Assembly (NCBI GenBank): GCA_015231375.1
Contig: JADGBT010000001.1
Coordinates: forward strand, 1-64,000
Source: Magnetococcales bacterium
GTDB taxonomy: Bacteria > Pseudomonadota > Magnetococcia > Magnetococcales > Magnetaquicoccaceae
Length of the DNA stretch: 64,000 nt
Direction of reading: 5' to 3'
Shown: piece by piece, positions 13,746 to 22,507 of the stretch
Position numbering within the stretch: the first letter of the stretch is position 1
Layout: the number at the start of each line of letters is the position of its first letter
Notes under the pieces: generated by a model
Database searches by the model: none
What the model saw: the letters and a program-made list of their open reading frames with translations, nothing else
Told to the model about the DNA's origin: nothing
Translations under genes and position numbers: made by a program

Positions 13746-14509
13746 TGCGTACTGTATCGGCTGCGTTGCTGTGCGGCGTGTGGCTGGTGGCCGGATGCGG
13801 GGGTGGACCCCAGCCCGGAACCGGAGAGGGGGAATCGTTTCCCATCGCCTTGAAAAAGGGGCGCGCCTATCTGGAACGGGGCGTGCCGGAGATGGCGTTG
13901 CCGGCGTTGCGACGGGCGCGGGAGTTGCGTCCAGATGACGCGGACGTGCTTTTGCTGCTGGGCATGGCGTATGATCGATCGGGTCGTCCGGTGCAGGCCC
14001 TGGAGGCTCTGGAGGCCGCCCGACGGATCCGACCCGGCGATGGCCGGATCCACAACAATCTCGGGGTGGCCCTGATGCGGCTCGACCGGCTGGACGAGGC
14101 CCGCGAGCGGTTTCAGGAGGCGTTGACCGATCTTCAGTTTCCTGCTCCCGAGGAGGTGCATTTCAATCTGGCGTTGCTGCACAAGCGCCAGGGGTCGCCC
14201 CGCGCCATGGAGAGCGCGCTGGAGCAGGGGTTGAGGGTCAAGCCCGGATATGTGCCGATCCTGTTGGAGTTGGCGGAGCATCACCGGGCCATGGGACGGC
14301 TGGATCTGGAACAAAAACGTCTGCTGCGGGCGCTGGAGGAGGCGCCGACGCATCTGGCGGCCCTGGAGCGGCTGGTCGGCTCTTTGGAGCAGGAGGGCCG
14401 GGCCATGGAGAGTGTGGAGTGGTTGCGCAAGATTCGCGCCCTGGATCCTTCGGGTCGGGCGGGACGGCGCGCGACGGAGAAACTGACGATTCTGGAACGA
14501 AATCCATGA
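13739..14509 (+). CDS. TPR-repeat lipoprotein, PilF/PilW-like
   Basis: The 256-residue protein starts with a lipoprotein signal (hydrophobic ALLCGVWLVAG then Cys20), so it should be exported and lipid-anchored. The rest is tandem tetratricopeptide repeats (AYLERGVPEMALPALRRARELRPDDADVLLLLG and similar). In proteobacteria a PilF/PilW-type TPR lipoprotein commonly precedes rodZ-ispG-hisS, as here, and helps assemble the type IV pilus secretin; other pilus genes are not in the window. I chose ATG 13739 because it places the signal peptide at the N-terminus. In-frame ATGs at 13625 and 13682, created by the triplication, would add 38 or 19 residues in front of the signal. The end overlaps rodZ by 4 nt. 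Confidence 0.85.
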   Translation: MRLRTVSAALLCGVWLVAGCGGGPQPGTGEGESFPIALKKGRAYLERGVPEMALPALRRARELRPDDADVLLLLGMAYDRSGRPVQALEALEAARRIRPGDGRIHNNLGVALMRLDRLDEARERFQEALTDLQFPAPEEVHFNLALLHKRQGSPRAMESALEQGLRVKPGYVPILLELAEHHRAMGRLDLEQKRLLRALEEAPTHLAALERLVGSLEQEGRAMESVEWLRKIRALDPSGRAGRRATEKLTILERNP

Positions 14510-16194
14510 TGAAATCCCCAAGCAACGAACCGGATCAGGCGGAAGAGGAGTCCGGTCCCGATCCGTCCAGGGTGGTGCATCCCGCTTTGGAGCGGGTGGG
14601 CGCGCTGCTGCGTGAGGCCCGCGAGGATCAGGGATGGGATCTGGATGAGATGGCCAGGCGGACCCGGATCCGGGTGACCCACTTGCAGGCTTTGGAGGAG
14701 GGACGGATCGACACCCTGCGGGGACAGGTGTTCGTGGCCGGTTTTCTGCGTCTGTATGCCCGCAATCTGGGCTTTGAAGAGACGGAGATGATCGAGTCCT
14801 GCATCGCCGACCTGGATAACGGCAGACAGGTCTTGCAGTCGGACAACCTGATCGCCGCGCCCCCCACCTCCCGCCATCGTCCCGCGTTCGCCCTGGCGCT
14901 GGCCGGTCTGTTGGCTCTGGGCGGGGTGTATGTCTACTACGAGCGTCATATTCACGAGTCGCCCGAGCTTTCCGGTCCTCCGGCGCCTCCCAATGCCGCG
15001 CCGTTGCGGGTGGGAGAGGCTCTGCCGACCCGACCCGCTGGACGCGAGGATGGCGCGGATCTGCCCGCGCGCCCCAAAGAGGGCGCGCCACCGGCGCCTG
15101 TCGTGGTCAAGGCGTTGGGTCCGGAGGATCCCTCCTCGTGGCCCGCCACCGATTCGTCACCCGAGCGGCTGGCCATGATGGCGTCGGGCGCGGACCGCTC
15201 CAAACCCGGCGAGACGCGCTCCGAACCCAAACCGGTCACCAAACCCGAGTCCAAACCGGTCACCAAACCCGAGCCCAAACCCGAGGCCAAACCCGAGCCC
15301 AAACCCGAGCCCAAACCCGAGCCCAAACCCGAGGTCAAACCCGAGCCCAAACCCGAGCCCAAACCCGAGGTCAAACCCGAGGTCAAACCCGAGCCCAAAC
15401 CGGCCTCCAAACCCGAGCCCAAACCCGAGGTCAAACCGGCCTCCAAACCCGAAGTCAAGTCTCCGACCGCTACCCAGGCCAAGCCGGAGGAGGCGATGGG
15501 CAGGCCGCCGTCGCGATCCGAGTCGTCCGCGCTCAAAGCCGCGCCCGAGCCGGAACCGGAGGAGCCGGTGACCGAGGATGCGGGGAGCGGGTCGTCGGGT
15601 TCCTGGCTGGATGCGGTGATGAGCCGTTTCGCCGCCCGTGACGAGTCGCCTCCTCCCGAGGTGGGCAGCATGCCGGTGGAGCCTTTGGCCGAGCCGGAGG
15701 CCGGGGAGGAAAAAGCGTCGTCCGCTGGGGGTGTTTCCGCCGGGATCGTTCCGGTCCGAGGTGCTGCCGGAAAGCCCAACGCGCCCCTCCCGGCGGAGGT
15801 GGAGCCACCCAAGCCTGTTCCGGCGGCCGCCACCCCGGCGACCCACAAGAAGAAACTGCCCAAGGGCATCAAGGAGCGTTATCCCGAGCCGGTGAACGGG
15901 GAGGCGGATCTGGCGCCTGAGTCTCCGAACGCGGTATCGTTGCAGGCCAAGGAGTTGGTCTGGGTGCAGATTTACGACAGCAATGGCGCGGTGGTGAAGG
16001 ATATGGTCTTGCAGCCGGGTTATGTGTTCCGCGTACCCGAGGGCGGGGGGTATGCCGCGACTTTGGGCAATGCCGCGTCGGTGCGGGTGCGGGTGGGCAA
16101 TCAGGAGGTTGTGGTGACAGGCAAGGCGGGCGAGATGGTCGAGGGCTTGCAACTGAATGCCGAGACGTTGCGCAAGCGGGCGGGCGGAAGATGA
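14506..16194 (+). CDS. rodZ: RodZ-like cytoskeletal HTH membrane protein with long Lys/Pro/Glu repeat
   Basis: The 562-residue protein has an N-terminal Cro-type HTH_25 domain (about residues 25-95, [33 protein letters not shown]). A transmembrane helix ([20 protein letters not shown]) follows near residue 130, then a long low-complexity periplasmic region. The C-terminal RodZ beta-domain (DUF4115) is seen in [21 protein letters not shown]. RodZ links MreB to the cell wall and sets rod shape. At about 340 residues E. coli RodZ is much shorter; the excess is KPEPKPEV-type repeat. It overlaps its neighbours by ATGA at both ends, so it is translationally coupled. Position before ispG matches the classical order. 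Confidence 0.9.
   Translation: MMKSPSNEPDQAEEESGPDPSRVVHPALERVGALLREAREDQGWDLDEMARRTRIRVTHLQALEEGRIDTLRGQVFVAGFLRLYARNLGFEETEMIESCIADLDNGRQVLQSDNLIAAPPTSRHRPAFALALAGLLALGGVYVYYERHIHESPELSGPPAPPNAAPLRVGEALPTRPAGREDGADLPARPKEGAPPAPVVVKALGPEDPSSWPATDSSPERLAMMASGADRSKPGETRSEPKPVTKPESKPVTKPEPKPEAKPEPKPEPKPEPKPEVKPEPKPEPKPEVKPEVKPEPKPASKPEPKPEVKPASKPEVKSPTATQAKPEEAMGRPPSRSESSALKAAPEPEPEEPVTEDAGSGSSGSWLDAVMSRFAARDESPPPEVGSMPVEPLAEPEAGEEKASSAGGVSAGIVPVRGAAGKPNAPLPAEVEPPKPVPAAATPATHKKKLPKGIKERYPEPVNGEADLAPESPNAVSLQAKELVWVQIYDSNGAVVKDMVLQPGYVFRVPEGGGYAATLGNAASVRVRVGNQEVVVTGKAGEMVEGLQLNAETLRKRAGGR
15220..15463 (+). repeat. Hexamer/dodecamer repeat array in rodZ encoding [10 protein letters not shown]
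   Basis: Degenerate tandem copies of CCCGAGCCCAAA, with variants carrying GTC, GCC or ACC, run for about 240 nt. They encode alternating Lys-Pro-Glu-Pro and Lys-Pro-Glu-Val. The frame is kept throughout. Such KP-rich stretches are expected to span the periplasm as extended chains. Confidence 0.9.
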
Positions 16195-17315
16195 GCCGGG
16201 CGCCCGCTTTGACCGCGCCCCGGCGTGTGACCCGTCGGATTCAGGTGGGTCGGGTGGCTGTGGGCGGGGATGCGCCGATTGCGGTGCAGTCGATGACCAA
16301 TACCGACACCCGGGATGTGGAGGCCACGCTGGCCCAGATCGTCGCTTTGGCGGAGGCGGGTGTGGATATCGCCCGGGTGTCGTGTCCCGACGAGGAGGCG
16401 GCTGGCGCCATGGGGCCGTTGTGTCGGCGTTCGCCGGTGCCGTTGATCGCCGACATTCATTTCGATCATCGTCTGGCCCTGATCGCCCTGGAAAACGGGG
16501 TGCATGGCTTGCGTTTGAATCCGGGCAACATCGGTTCGCGGGCGCGGGTGTCGGAGGTGGCGCGGGCCGCCGGGGAGCGTCGGGTACCGATTCGCATCGG
16601 GGTGAACGCCGGCTCCTTGGAGCGGGATCTGCTGGCGCGCTACGGGGAGCCGTGCGCCGAGGCCATGGTGGAGTCGGCGCTGCATCACATTCGCATTCTG
16701 GAGGATCTGGATTACCGCGAAATCAAGGTGAGCCTGAAGGCCAGCAACGCGGCCATGACGGTGGCCGCCTATCGGATGCTGGCCGCCCAGGTCGATTATC
16801 CGTTGCATCTGGGGATCACCGAGGCGGGAGGATTGATCCCCGGCACGGTCAAATCTGCGGTGGGATTGGGTCTGCTGTTGGCCGACGGCATCGGCGACAC
16901 GTTGCGGGTGTCGTTGTCGGCGGATCCGGTCCATGAGGTGCGGGTCGGTTTCGAGATTCTGAAATCCCTGGGATTGCGCAATCGGGGGGTGACCATCATC
17001 GCCTGTCCCACCTGTTCCCGGCAGGAGTTTCCGGTGATCGAGCTGACCGCGCGTCTGGAAGAGCGTTTGGCCCACATCCGGGAAACGGTCACGGTATCGG
17101 TGATCGGTTGCGTGGTGAATGGTCCGGGGGAGGCCAAGGAGAGTCAGGTGGGCATCGTGGGAGGATCCGGGGAGAATCTGCTGTATCTGGCCGGCAAGCC
17201 GGTGGGCAAGGTGGCGGACGGGGCGGTATTGGATCGGATGGTGGCTGAGGTGGAGGCGTTGGTCGCGGGCATGCGGGAAGATCAATCGGTGTCGGATGGT
17301 TGGGAGGAGCGATGA
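16191..17315 (+). CDS. ispG: 4-hydroxy-3-methylbut-2-en-1-yl diphosphate synthase (GcpE)
   Basis: IspG catalyses the reductive ring opening of methylerythritol cyclodiphosphate in the MEP isoprenoid pathway. The 374-residue length matches the E. coli enzyme. The N-terminal TIM barrel is recognised by RIQVGRVAVGGDAPIAVQSMTNTDTRD, and the C-terminal [4Fe-4S] domain by ACPTCSRQEF and VIGCVVNGPGE, which supply the cluster cysteines and glutamate. The start overlaps the rodZ stop as ATGA, and its own stop overlaps hisS the same way. Confidence 0.97.
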   Translation: MSRAPALTAPRRVTRRIQVGRVAVGGDAPIAVQSMTNTDTRDVEATLAQIVALAEAGVDIARVSCPDEEAAGAMGPLCRRSPVPLIADIHFDHRLALIALENGVHGLRLNPGNIGSRARVSEVARAAGERRVPIRIGVNAGSLERDLLARYGEPCAEAMVESALHHIRILEDLDYREIKVSLKASNAAMTVAAYRMLAAQVDYPLHLGITEAGGLIPGTVKSAVGLGLLLADGIGDTLRVSLSADPVHEVRVGFEILKSLGLRNRGVTIIACPTCSRQEFPVIELTARLEERLAHIRETVTVSVIGCVVNGPGEAKESQVGIVGGSGENLLYLAGKPVGKVADGAVLDRMVAEVEALVAGMREDQSVSDGWEER

Positions 17316-18592
17316 TTCAAACGGTGCGAGGCGTGCGGGACATCCCGCCGGAAGAGAGTGGACGGTGGATTTTTTTAGAGGAGTGCGCGCGCCGGATTTT
17401 TGCCCAGTACGGTTATCGGGAGTTGCGCACGCCGCTGTTCGAGCGGGTGGAGCTGTTTTCCCGCGCCGTGGGCGAGACCAGCGACATCGTGGAAAAGGAG
17501 ATGTATGTCTTCGAGGATCGGGGCGGGGACGCCTTGTGTCTGCGTCCCGAGGGCACCGCTTCGGCGGTGCGCTCGTTCATCGAAAACAGCCGTCATCGCA
17601 CCTTGCCCTGGCGGGTCTATTATCTGGGCGCGATGTTTCGTTACGAGCGGCCCCAGAAGGGGCGTTATCGGCAGTTTCACCAGATCGGCTGTGAGCTGTT
17701 CGGTCCCGAAGGACCGCTGGCCGACGCCGAGATGATGGCCCTGGTGCTGCGGCTGTTGCGGGAGATCGGCATTCAAGGAGCGGTCACCCTGGAGATCAAT
17801 TCGTTGGGGTGTCCGGTCTGTCGGGGGCCGTATCGGGAGCGGTTGACCGCCCATCTTGAGTCCTTGCGGGAGCGGCTGTGCGGCAACTGTCAGCGTCGTC
17901 TGACGCGCAATCCGTTGCGGGTGCTGGACTGCAAGGAGGAGGATGCCGCCTTGTTGCAGGATTTGCCCCGGATGCGGGATCATCTGTGTGGCGGATGCGA
18001 GGCCCATTTTCAGGGACTGGTGGGCCACCTGGATCGACTGGGATTGCCTTACCGGTTCAATCCTTTGATGGTGCGTGGATTGGATTATTATCATCGTACC
18101 GCTTTCGAGGCGGTGGCCGAGGGGTTGGGAGCGCAGAACGCGGTGGCCGCTGGCGGGCGTTATGACGGTCTGGTGGCTGAGATGGGGGGAGTGTCCACCC
18201 CGGCGGTGGGGTTTGCCATGGGCATGGAGCGGTTGTTGATGCTGATGGATGAAGCCCGGGTGGCTGCGGCCAGAGCGGATGTCTATCTGGTGGCGGCGGG
18301 TGATGGCGTGGTGGAGGCGTATGGCTTGCGGCTCGCCGAAACCCTGCGGGAGGCCGGATTGTCGGTGGAGATGCATCTGAGCGGCGGCAGCATGAAGAGC
18401 CAGATGAAACACGCGGGGCGTTCCTTGGCTCCGGTGGCGGTGATCATCGGTCAGCAGGAGGCCCAGGAGCAGCGGGTGGCCATCAAGTGGATGGAGACCG
18501 GGGAGCAGCAGACGCTGCCCGTGGAGCGGTTGGTCGAAGCCGTGCGTGCCGGAGCCGGGCGTGCGGGTCAGTCGGTCAACGTGGAATCTTAA
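17312..18592 (+). CDS. hisS: Histidyl-tRNA synthetase
   Basis: This class II aminoacyl-tRNA synthetase has 426 residues. Motif 1 and the N-terminus read MIQTVRGVRDIPPEES; motif 2 is MFRYERPQKGRYRQFHQIGCELFG. The histidine-A peptide is LDYYHRTAFEAVAEGLGAQNAVAAGGRYDGL, motif 3 is PAVGFAMGMERLL, and an anticodon-binding domain ends the protein. ATG 17312 follows GGGAGGAG and overlaps the ispG stop (ATGA). Five cysteines in a C-x2-C...C-x2-C arrangement around residues 170-230 (CPVC, CGNC, CGGC) are seen in many bacterial HisS proteins. Confidence 0.97.
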   Translation: MIQTVRGVRDIPPEESGRWIFLEECARRIFAQYGYRELRTPLFERVELFSRAVGETSDIVEKEMYVFEDRGGDALCLRPEGTASAVRSFIENSRHRTLPWRVYYLGAMFRYERPQKGRYRQFHQIGCELFGPEGPLADAEMMALVLRLLREIGIQGAVTLEINSLGCPVCRGPYRERLTAHLESLRERLCGNCQRRLTRNPLRVLDCKEEDAALLQDLPRMRDHLCGGCEAHFQGLVGHLDRLGLPYRFNPLMVRGLDYYHRTAFEAVAEGLGAQNAVAAGGRYDGLVAEMGGVSTPAVGFAMGMERLLMLMDEARVAAARADVYLVAAGDGVVEAYGLRLAETLREAGLSVEMHLSGGSMKSQMKHAGRSLAPVAVIIGQQEAQEQRVAIKWMETGEQQTLPVERLVEAVRAGAGRAGQSVNVES

Positions 18593-18612
18593 ATCGAAAA
18601 AGGGGAACGATC

Positions 18613-19254
18613 GTGTCTCGGGTGGAACTGGAAGGTATTTTCGAGGAGGTGGACCAGCAACTGGAGGCGGAAAACGTCGCCAGAATGTGGTTGAAGAACC
18701 GATACTGGATCATCGGTGGACTGGTCTGTCTGTTTTTGGGTTTGTTTGCCTATGTGGGTTGGAGCGAATACCAGAAGAAACGGGATCTGGAGGTGGCGGA
18801 TCGTTATCTGGGGGCCATGGAGGTCAGGATCGACGACGATGCGGCGGGTCGCAAGGCGTTGAACGCGGTGACGGCCGATTATGGTCAACACGGTTATGCC
18901 CTGATGGCCCGTTTCGCCGAGGCGCGCGCCTTGGCTGAAGAGGGCAAGCGGGATGAGGCGGTTCGGCTTTTGGAGGAGGTGTCGGCCACGGCGGGGGTTC
19001 CTTTGAAGGATCTGGCCACGCTTCAGGCGGCGTATGTGTTGGCCGACGATCCCAAGCGCGCGTTGCAGCGGCTGGAGGGGATGGCCCGCGAGTCGGCTTA
19101 CAAGCCGCATGCTTTGGAGTTTGCCGGGATTTTGACCTCCGGGAGTGGGGATGACAAGGGGGCTTTGGCCCTTTACAAGGATGCGCTGTCCTTGAAACCC
19201 GAAGGCGGATTGCGCAAACGGTTGGAGCGGCGGATTCAGCGGATGGGGGGGTAG
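18613..19254 (+). CDS. YfgM-like TPR membrane protein (UPF0070)
   Basis: The 213-residue protein has a short cytoplasmic N-terminus, one transmembrane helix (YWIIGGLVCLFLGLFAYVGW, about residues 35-55) and a TPR-like periplasmic domain. This is the architecture of YfgM, a SecYEG-associated periplasmic chaperone partner. Position between hisS and bamB is the classical yfgM location. GTG 18613 is chosen with AGGGGAACG just upstream; the frame continues upstream but only into hisS shadow sequence. Confidence 0.88.
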   Translation: MSRVELEGIFEEVDQQLEAENVARMWLKNRYWIIGGLVCLFLGLFAYVGWSEYQKKRDLEVADRYLGAMEVRIDDDAAGRKALNAVTADYGQHGYALMARFAEARALAEEGKRDEAVRLLEEVSATAGVPLKDLATLQAAYVLADDPKRALQRLEGMARESAYKPHALEFAGILTSGSGDDKGALALYKDALSLKPEGGLRKRLERRIQRMGG

Positions 19255-19257
19255 ACC

Positions 19258-20487
19258 ATGGGCATTCGGGGAGAAAATGGCAGAAAAGGGCGGGGTCTGG
19301 CGTCTGTGCTGGCGGTGGCCGTGATGATGGGTCTGCTCTCCGGATGCGCCACGCCTACCTGGACTCCTTCCTGGATAGGGGGGGGCAAGGGCGGTGAAAA
19401 GGAGAGTGCGCGGTTTGTATCTCCGGATCCCGGAAGCAAGACGGGATTGCGACAGGTCTGGAACCGGTCGTTGGCGGGTTCGCCGGACAAGCATTTTGTC
19501 CATCCGGGGCGGATGGCGTTGGGACGGGAGTCGATTTTTGTCGGAACGTTTCAGGGCAACGTGAGTCGGGTGGATCGCAAGAGCGGAGAGGTGATCTGGA
19601 AGGTTGCGCTGGGTGCGGCGGTCATGGGCGGGGTGGGCATGGACGAAACGCGGGTCTATGCCGGAACCGAGCAGGGGGCCATGGTGGCCTTGTCGGTGGA
19701 TACGGGTGCCGAGTTGTGGCGTACCCGGTTGACCACGGCGGTGGATTCGGCGCCGTTGGTGGTGGATGGCAAGGTGTTGTTCCAGACGTTGGACAATCGC
19801 ACCCATGCTTTGGACGCGCAAACCGGTCATCGGATCTGGACCCACAGCACGCCGTCCGAGGTGTTGGTGGTCATGGGATCCGCGACCCCGGCGGCGGCGG
19901 AGGGATTGGCTTTCATTGGTTACTCTTCCGGAGAGGTGTTCGCCTTGCAACTGGCGGATGGCAAGCGGGTCTGGTCGGATAATCTGCGTGTGCTCGGGGG
20001 CAGCAGCGAGTTGGATCTGATGCAGGATGTGGATGCTTCGGTGGTGGTGTCCGAGGCGCGTGGTCCGCAGCTCATGTCGCCGCGTTTGGTTTTTGTGGTG
20101 AATCATCAGGGACGGGTCATGGCCAGTTTGGCTTCCAACGGCAACCGGATCTGGGAGAAGCGTCTTTCGGCGGTGCGGCAGCCGTTGTGGTCTTCGGGGC
20201 GTCTGTTCGTGGTGGACATGGATGGCAATCTGGTGGCCATGAGCGCGGAAGATGGCACGGAGCTGTGGCGTGTGCGTTTGAGCGACGGGTTGTTGACTTC
20301 TCCGGTGTTGTACAAGGAACGTATTCTGGTGGCGGATGATCAGAAGCATCTGTTTGCCATCGAGCCTCTGAGCGGTCGGATTCTGGGTCGGGACAAGCTT
20401 CCCGGACCGGTTTTGTCGTTGCCCGTGGTGACGGAGGATGGGCTTTATCTGTGGACCAACGAGGGCGATCTGTTGCGTTATGAATAA
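19258..20487 (+). CDS. bamB: Outer membrane assembly lipoprotein BamB
   Basis: BamB is the beta-propeller lipoprotein of the BAM complex, which inserts outer-membrane beta-barrels. The 409-residue protein has a signal peptide with lipobox MMGLLSGC (Cys30). Repeated PQQ-like blades follow, each with a G-W/L-x-W pattern such as GEVIWKVALG, GAELWRTRLTT, GHRIWTHST, GNRIWEKRLS and GTELWRVRLS. It starts 3 nt after yfgM and its last 8 nt overlap der, so the group is translationally coupled. Confidence 0.95.
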   Translation: MGIRGENGRKGRGLASVLAVAVMMGLLSGCATPTWTPSWIGGGKGGEKESARFVSPDPGSKTGLRQVWNRSLAGSPDKHFVHPGRMALGRESIFVGTFQGNVSRVDRKSGEVIWKVALGAAVMGGVGMDETRVYAGTEQGAMVALSVDTGAELWRTRLTTAVDSAPLVVDGKVLFQTLDNRTHALDAQTGHRIWTHSTPSEVLVVMGSATPAAAEGLAFIGYSSGEVFALQLADGKRVWSDNLRVLGGSSELDLMQDVDASVVVSEARGPQLMSPRLVFVVNHQGRVMASLASNGNRIWEKRLSAVRQPLWSSGRLFVVDMDGNLVAMSAEDGTELWRVRLSDGLLTSPVLYKERILVADDQKHLFAIEPLSGRILGRDKLPGPVLSLPVVTEDGLYLWTNEGDLLRYE

Positions 20488-22033
20488 TCGCGGGCGTGGG
20501 CGGGGACGTGGACGGGGTTGGCGGGTTGGAGCGGAGTTGGCGCCGGGTGTGGGACCGGGACCGTTGTTGGCTTTGGTGGGACGGCCCAACGTGGGCAAGT
20601 CTTCGCTGTTCAACCGTTTGACCCGGACCCGTGACGCTTTGGTGGATGACACTCCGGGTTTGACGCGGGATCGCAAGTACGGGGTGGTGATGTGGAACGG
20701 GCGACCATTCCGGGTGGTGGACACGGGTGGATTCGAGTTTGACGCGCGTGAGCCGTTGTTGGCGCGGATGCGTGAGCAGGCGGAGTTGGCGGTCGAGGAG
20801 GCGGATCTGATTTTCTTTGTATTGGACGCCCGGACCGGTCCTATGGCGGATGATCTGGAGTTGGCGAAGCGGTTGCGGCGTTGCGGCAAGCCGGTGGTGT
20901 GTGTGGTCAACAAGTCCGAGGGGAATGAAGGGGCGGGGGGGCTTGCGGAGTTTCACCGGTTGGGGATGCAGCCTGTGGTGGCCATTTCGGCGACGCACGG
21001 ATTGGGGGTGGATGATCTGTTGCGGGTGGCGCATTCCCGGTGTCCGTTGCCTGTTGTGGAGCCGGAGTTGGAACAGGAAGTCGAGGAGGAATCAGAAGTA
21101 GAAGCGGAAGCCGGAGCGGAAGCCAGAGCGGAAGCCGGAGCGGAAGCCGAATTGGTTGGTGGTGTGGTGGTCAAGAGTGATCCGGCGGACAAGTGGCGTG
21201 ACGAGGTGGTGCGGGTTGCCATTGTCGGATGTCCGAACGCGGGCAAGAGCACGTTGGTCAACCGATTGTTGGGTGAGGAGCGGTTGGTGACTTCGGATCA
21301 GCCCGGCACGACGCGGGATTCGGTGGATGCGCCGTTGGTGGATGCCCAGGGGCATCGTTATGTTCTGGTGGACACGGCGGGTTTGCGGCGCAAGGCGCGG
21401 ATTGCGTTGCGTATTGAGAAATATGCGGCCATTGCGGCATTGAACGCCATGGATCGGGCCAAGACGGCGGTATTGGTTTTGGATGCGGTGCGGGGTATCA
21501 CCGAGCAGGATCAGCGGGTGGCCGGGCATGCTTTGGATGCCGGTTGTGGTTTGGTGTTTGCGGTCAACAAGTGGGATGCGGTTCCCCGGGGTCGGGAGGC
21601 GGAGAGTGCGTTCCGGCGGGAGTTGGGTTTGGCTTTTCCGCGTTTTTCTCATGCGCCGGTGGTTTTTCTTTCCGGTCGGACCGGGCACGGGGTGGATCGG
21701 TTGTTGCCGGTGGTACGGCGGGTGTGGGAGGCGGGTCAGCAGCGGGTTTCCACGGGGGTATTGAACCGTTGGTTGGCGGAGGTGGAGGAGGCCAATCCGC
21801 ATCCCCGGCGCAGTGGTCGTCCGGTGCGTTTTCGTTTTGCGTCGCAGGTGCGGGTGGCACCGCCTTTGGTGGTTTTTTTCGTCAGTCGTCCTGAAGAGGT
21901 TGAAGAGAGTTATCGGCGCTATTTGGAGAACCAGTTGCGGGAGAAGTTCGGATTTCAGGGAGTGCCCTTGCGAATTGATTTCCGTGGCGGCAAGGAGAAT
22001 CCTTACGCGGACAAGCAACCCTTCCGGTCCTGA
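20480..22033 (+). CDS. der: GTPase Der (EngA), double G-domain ribosome assembly factor
   Basis: Der is needed for 50S ribosome maturation. The protein has 517 residues, with G domain 1 (GRPNVGKSS, DDTPG, NKSEG), G domain 2 (GCPNAGKST, DTAG, NKWD) and a C-terminal KH-like domain (PRRSGRPVRFRFASQVRVAPP). Between the G domains is an unusually long acidic linker of Glu/Ala repeats (EAEAGAEARAEAGAEAE, about residues 195-232). ATG 20480 overlaps the bamB end by 8 nt. The N-terminus carries a short Arg/Gly stretch (NNRGRGRGRGRG) before the first G domain. A dispersed hairpin begins 33 nt after the stop. Confidence 0.96.
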   Translation: MNNRGRGRGRGRGWRVGAELAPGVGPGPLLALVGRPNVGKSSLFNRLTRTRDALVDDTPGLTRDRKYGVVMWNGRPFRVVDTGGFEFDAREPLLARMREQAELAVEEADLIFFVLDARTGPMADDLELAKRLRRCGKPVVCVVNKSEGNEGAGGLAEFHRLGMQPVVAISATHGLGVDDLLRVAHSRCPLPVVEPELEQEVEEESEVEAEAGAEARAEAGAEAELVGGVVVKSDPADKWRDEVVRVAIVGCPNAGKSTLVNRLLGEERLVTSDQPGTTRDSVDAPLVDAQGHRYVLVDTAGLRRKARIALRIEKYAAIAALNAMDRAKTAVLVLDAVRGITEQDQRVAGHALDAGCGLVFAVNKWDAVPRGREAESAFRRELGLAFPRFSHAPVVFLSGRTGHGVDRLLPVVRRVWEAGQQRVSTGVLNRWLAEVEEANPHPRRSGRPVRFRFASQVRVAPPLVVFFVSRPEEVEESYRRYLENQLREKFGFQGVPLRIDFRGGKENPYADKQPFRS

Positions 22034-22066
22034 TTCTTCGTCAACCATTGAAAGAAAAGAAGGGGT

Positions 22067-22086
22067 CTGGGGAATTCATTCCCCAG
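22067..22086 (+). terminator. Dispersed hairpin, copy 2 (after der)
   Basis: CTGGGGAATTCATTCCCCAG has an 8-bp stem and a TTCA loop. GAAAGAAAAGAAGGGG precedes it and ACTTTTCCCTTTTCC follows. It is in the sense orientation of der and begins 33 nt past its stop. Confidence 0.8.
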
Positions 22087-22449
22087 GACTTTTCCCTTTT
22101 CCTTTTCTTTGTCTTTATCTTTATCTCTTTTGCCTTTCGCGCGCTTTTGCAAAAGCTTTTTTCGCGTTTTTTGCGAAAAAAGCGCAGCGCGCGTTCAAGC
22201 CGTATCCGCCCGCCCCTTGTCAGGGACTCCAAGGAGATCCCTGTCTGCATTCGTAATATTATTTTTCAATAACAGAGATAATGGCCAGTCAAGCAATGTG
22301 ACGGTGGCCTTTTGTGACCGTGGGTGTTTTGAGTCTGGCGCGCTTGCGCTTTTTTTCGCAAAAGGCGCGAAAAAAAGCTTTTGTAAAAGCGCGCAAAGTC
22401 AAAAGAAACGTCAAAAGAAGAAAAGAAGAAAAGAAAAAAGGTCAGAACC

Positions 22450-22469
22450 CTGGGGAATGAATTCCCCAG
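22450..22469 (-). terminator. Dispersed hairpin, copy 3 (after the CheC/CBS gene)
   Basis: The reverse complement has the same 20-nt stem-loop as copy 2. It is oriented with the minus-strand gene that ends at 22508 and begins about 38 nt past that stop. The A-tract lies on the gene-proximal side. Confidence 0.8.
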
Positions 22470-22507
22470 ACCCCTTCTTTTTTTTCAATAGTGATCGGCG
22501 TAAGCGG

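Larger units (their letters stand above)
22048..22492. repeat. Large imperfect inverted repeat between convergent der and the CheC/CBS gene
   Basis: Two arms of roughly 150 nt (about 22048-22195 and 22335-22492) are inverted copies of each other. Each arm contains, from outside inward, an A-rich tract, the dispersed hairpin, a pyrimidine-rich stretch and a module rich in GCGC, AAAAGC and TTTTTT blocks, itself able to fold (GCTTTTGCAAAAGC is a palindrome). About 140 nt of unique sequence lies between them. No open frame of recognised type is present. It is non-coding and could be a MITE-like element or a double terminator. Confidence 0.9.

Noticed and set aside
12707-14509. One long plus-strand frame joining an out-of-frame nadE segment to the lipoprotein
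   Set aside because: The first 300 codons overlap nadE in another frame and are Gly/Arg-rich. Only the part from 13739 has a signal peptide and TPR repeats.
18589-20913. 774-codon minus-strand frame opposite yfgM, bamB and der
   Set aside because: It is a composition-driven shadow with no family signature; three classical genes occupy the plus strand.
22048-22492. Insertion sequence between der and the CheC/CBS gene
   Set aside because: There are inverted arms but no transposase frame in the interior, so at most a MITE-like or terminator element is supported.
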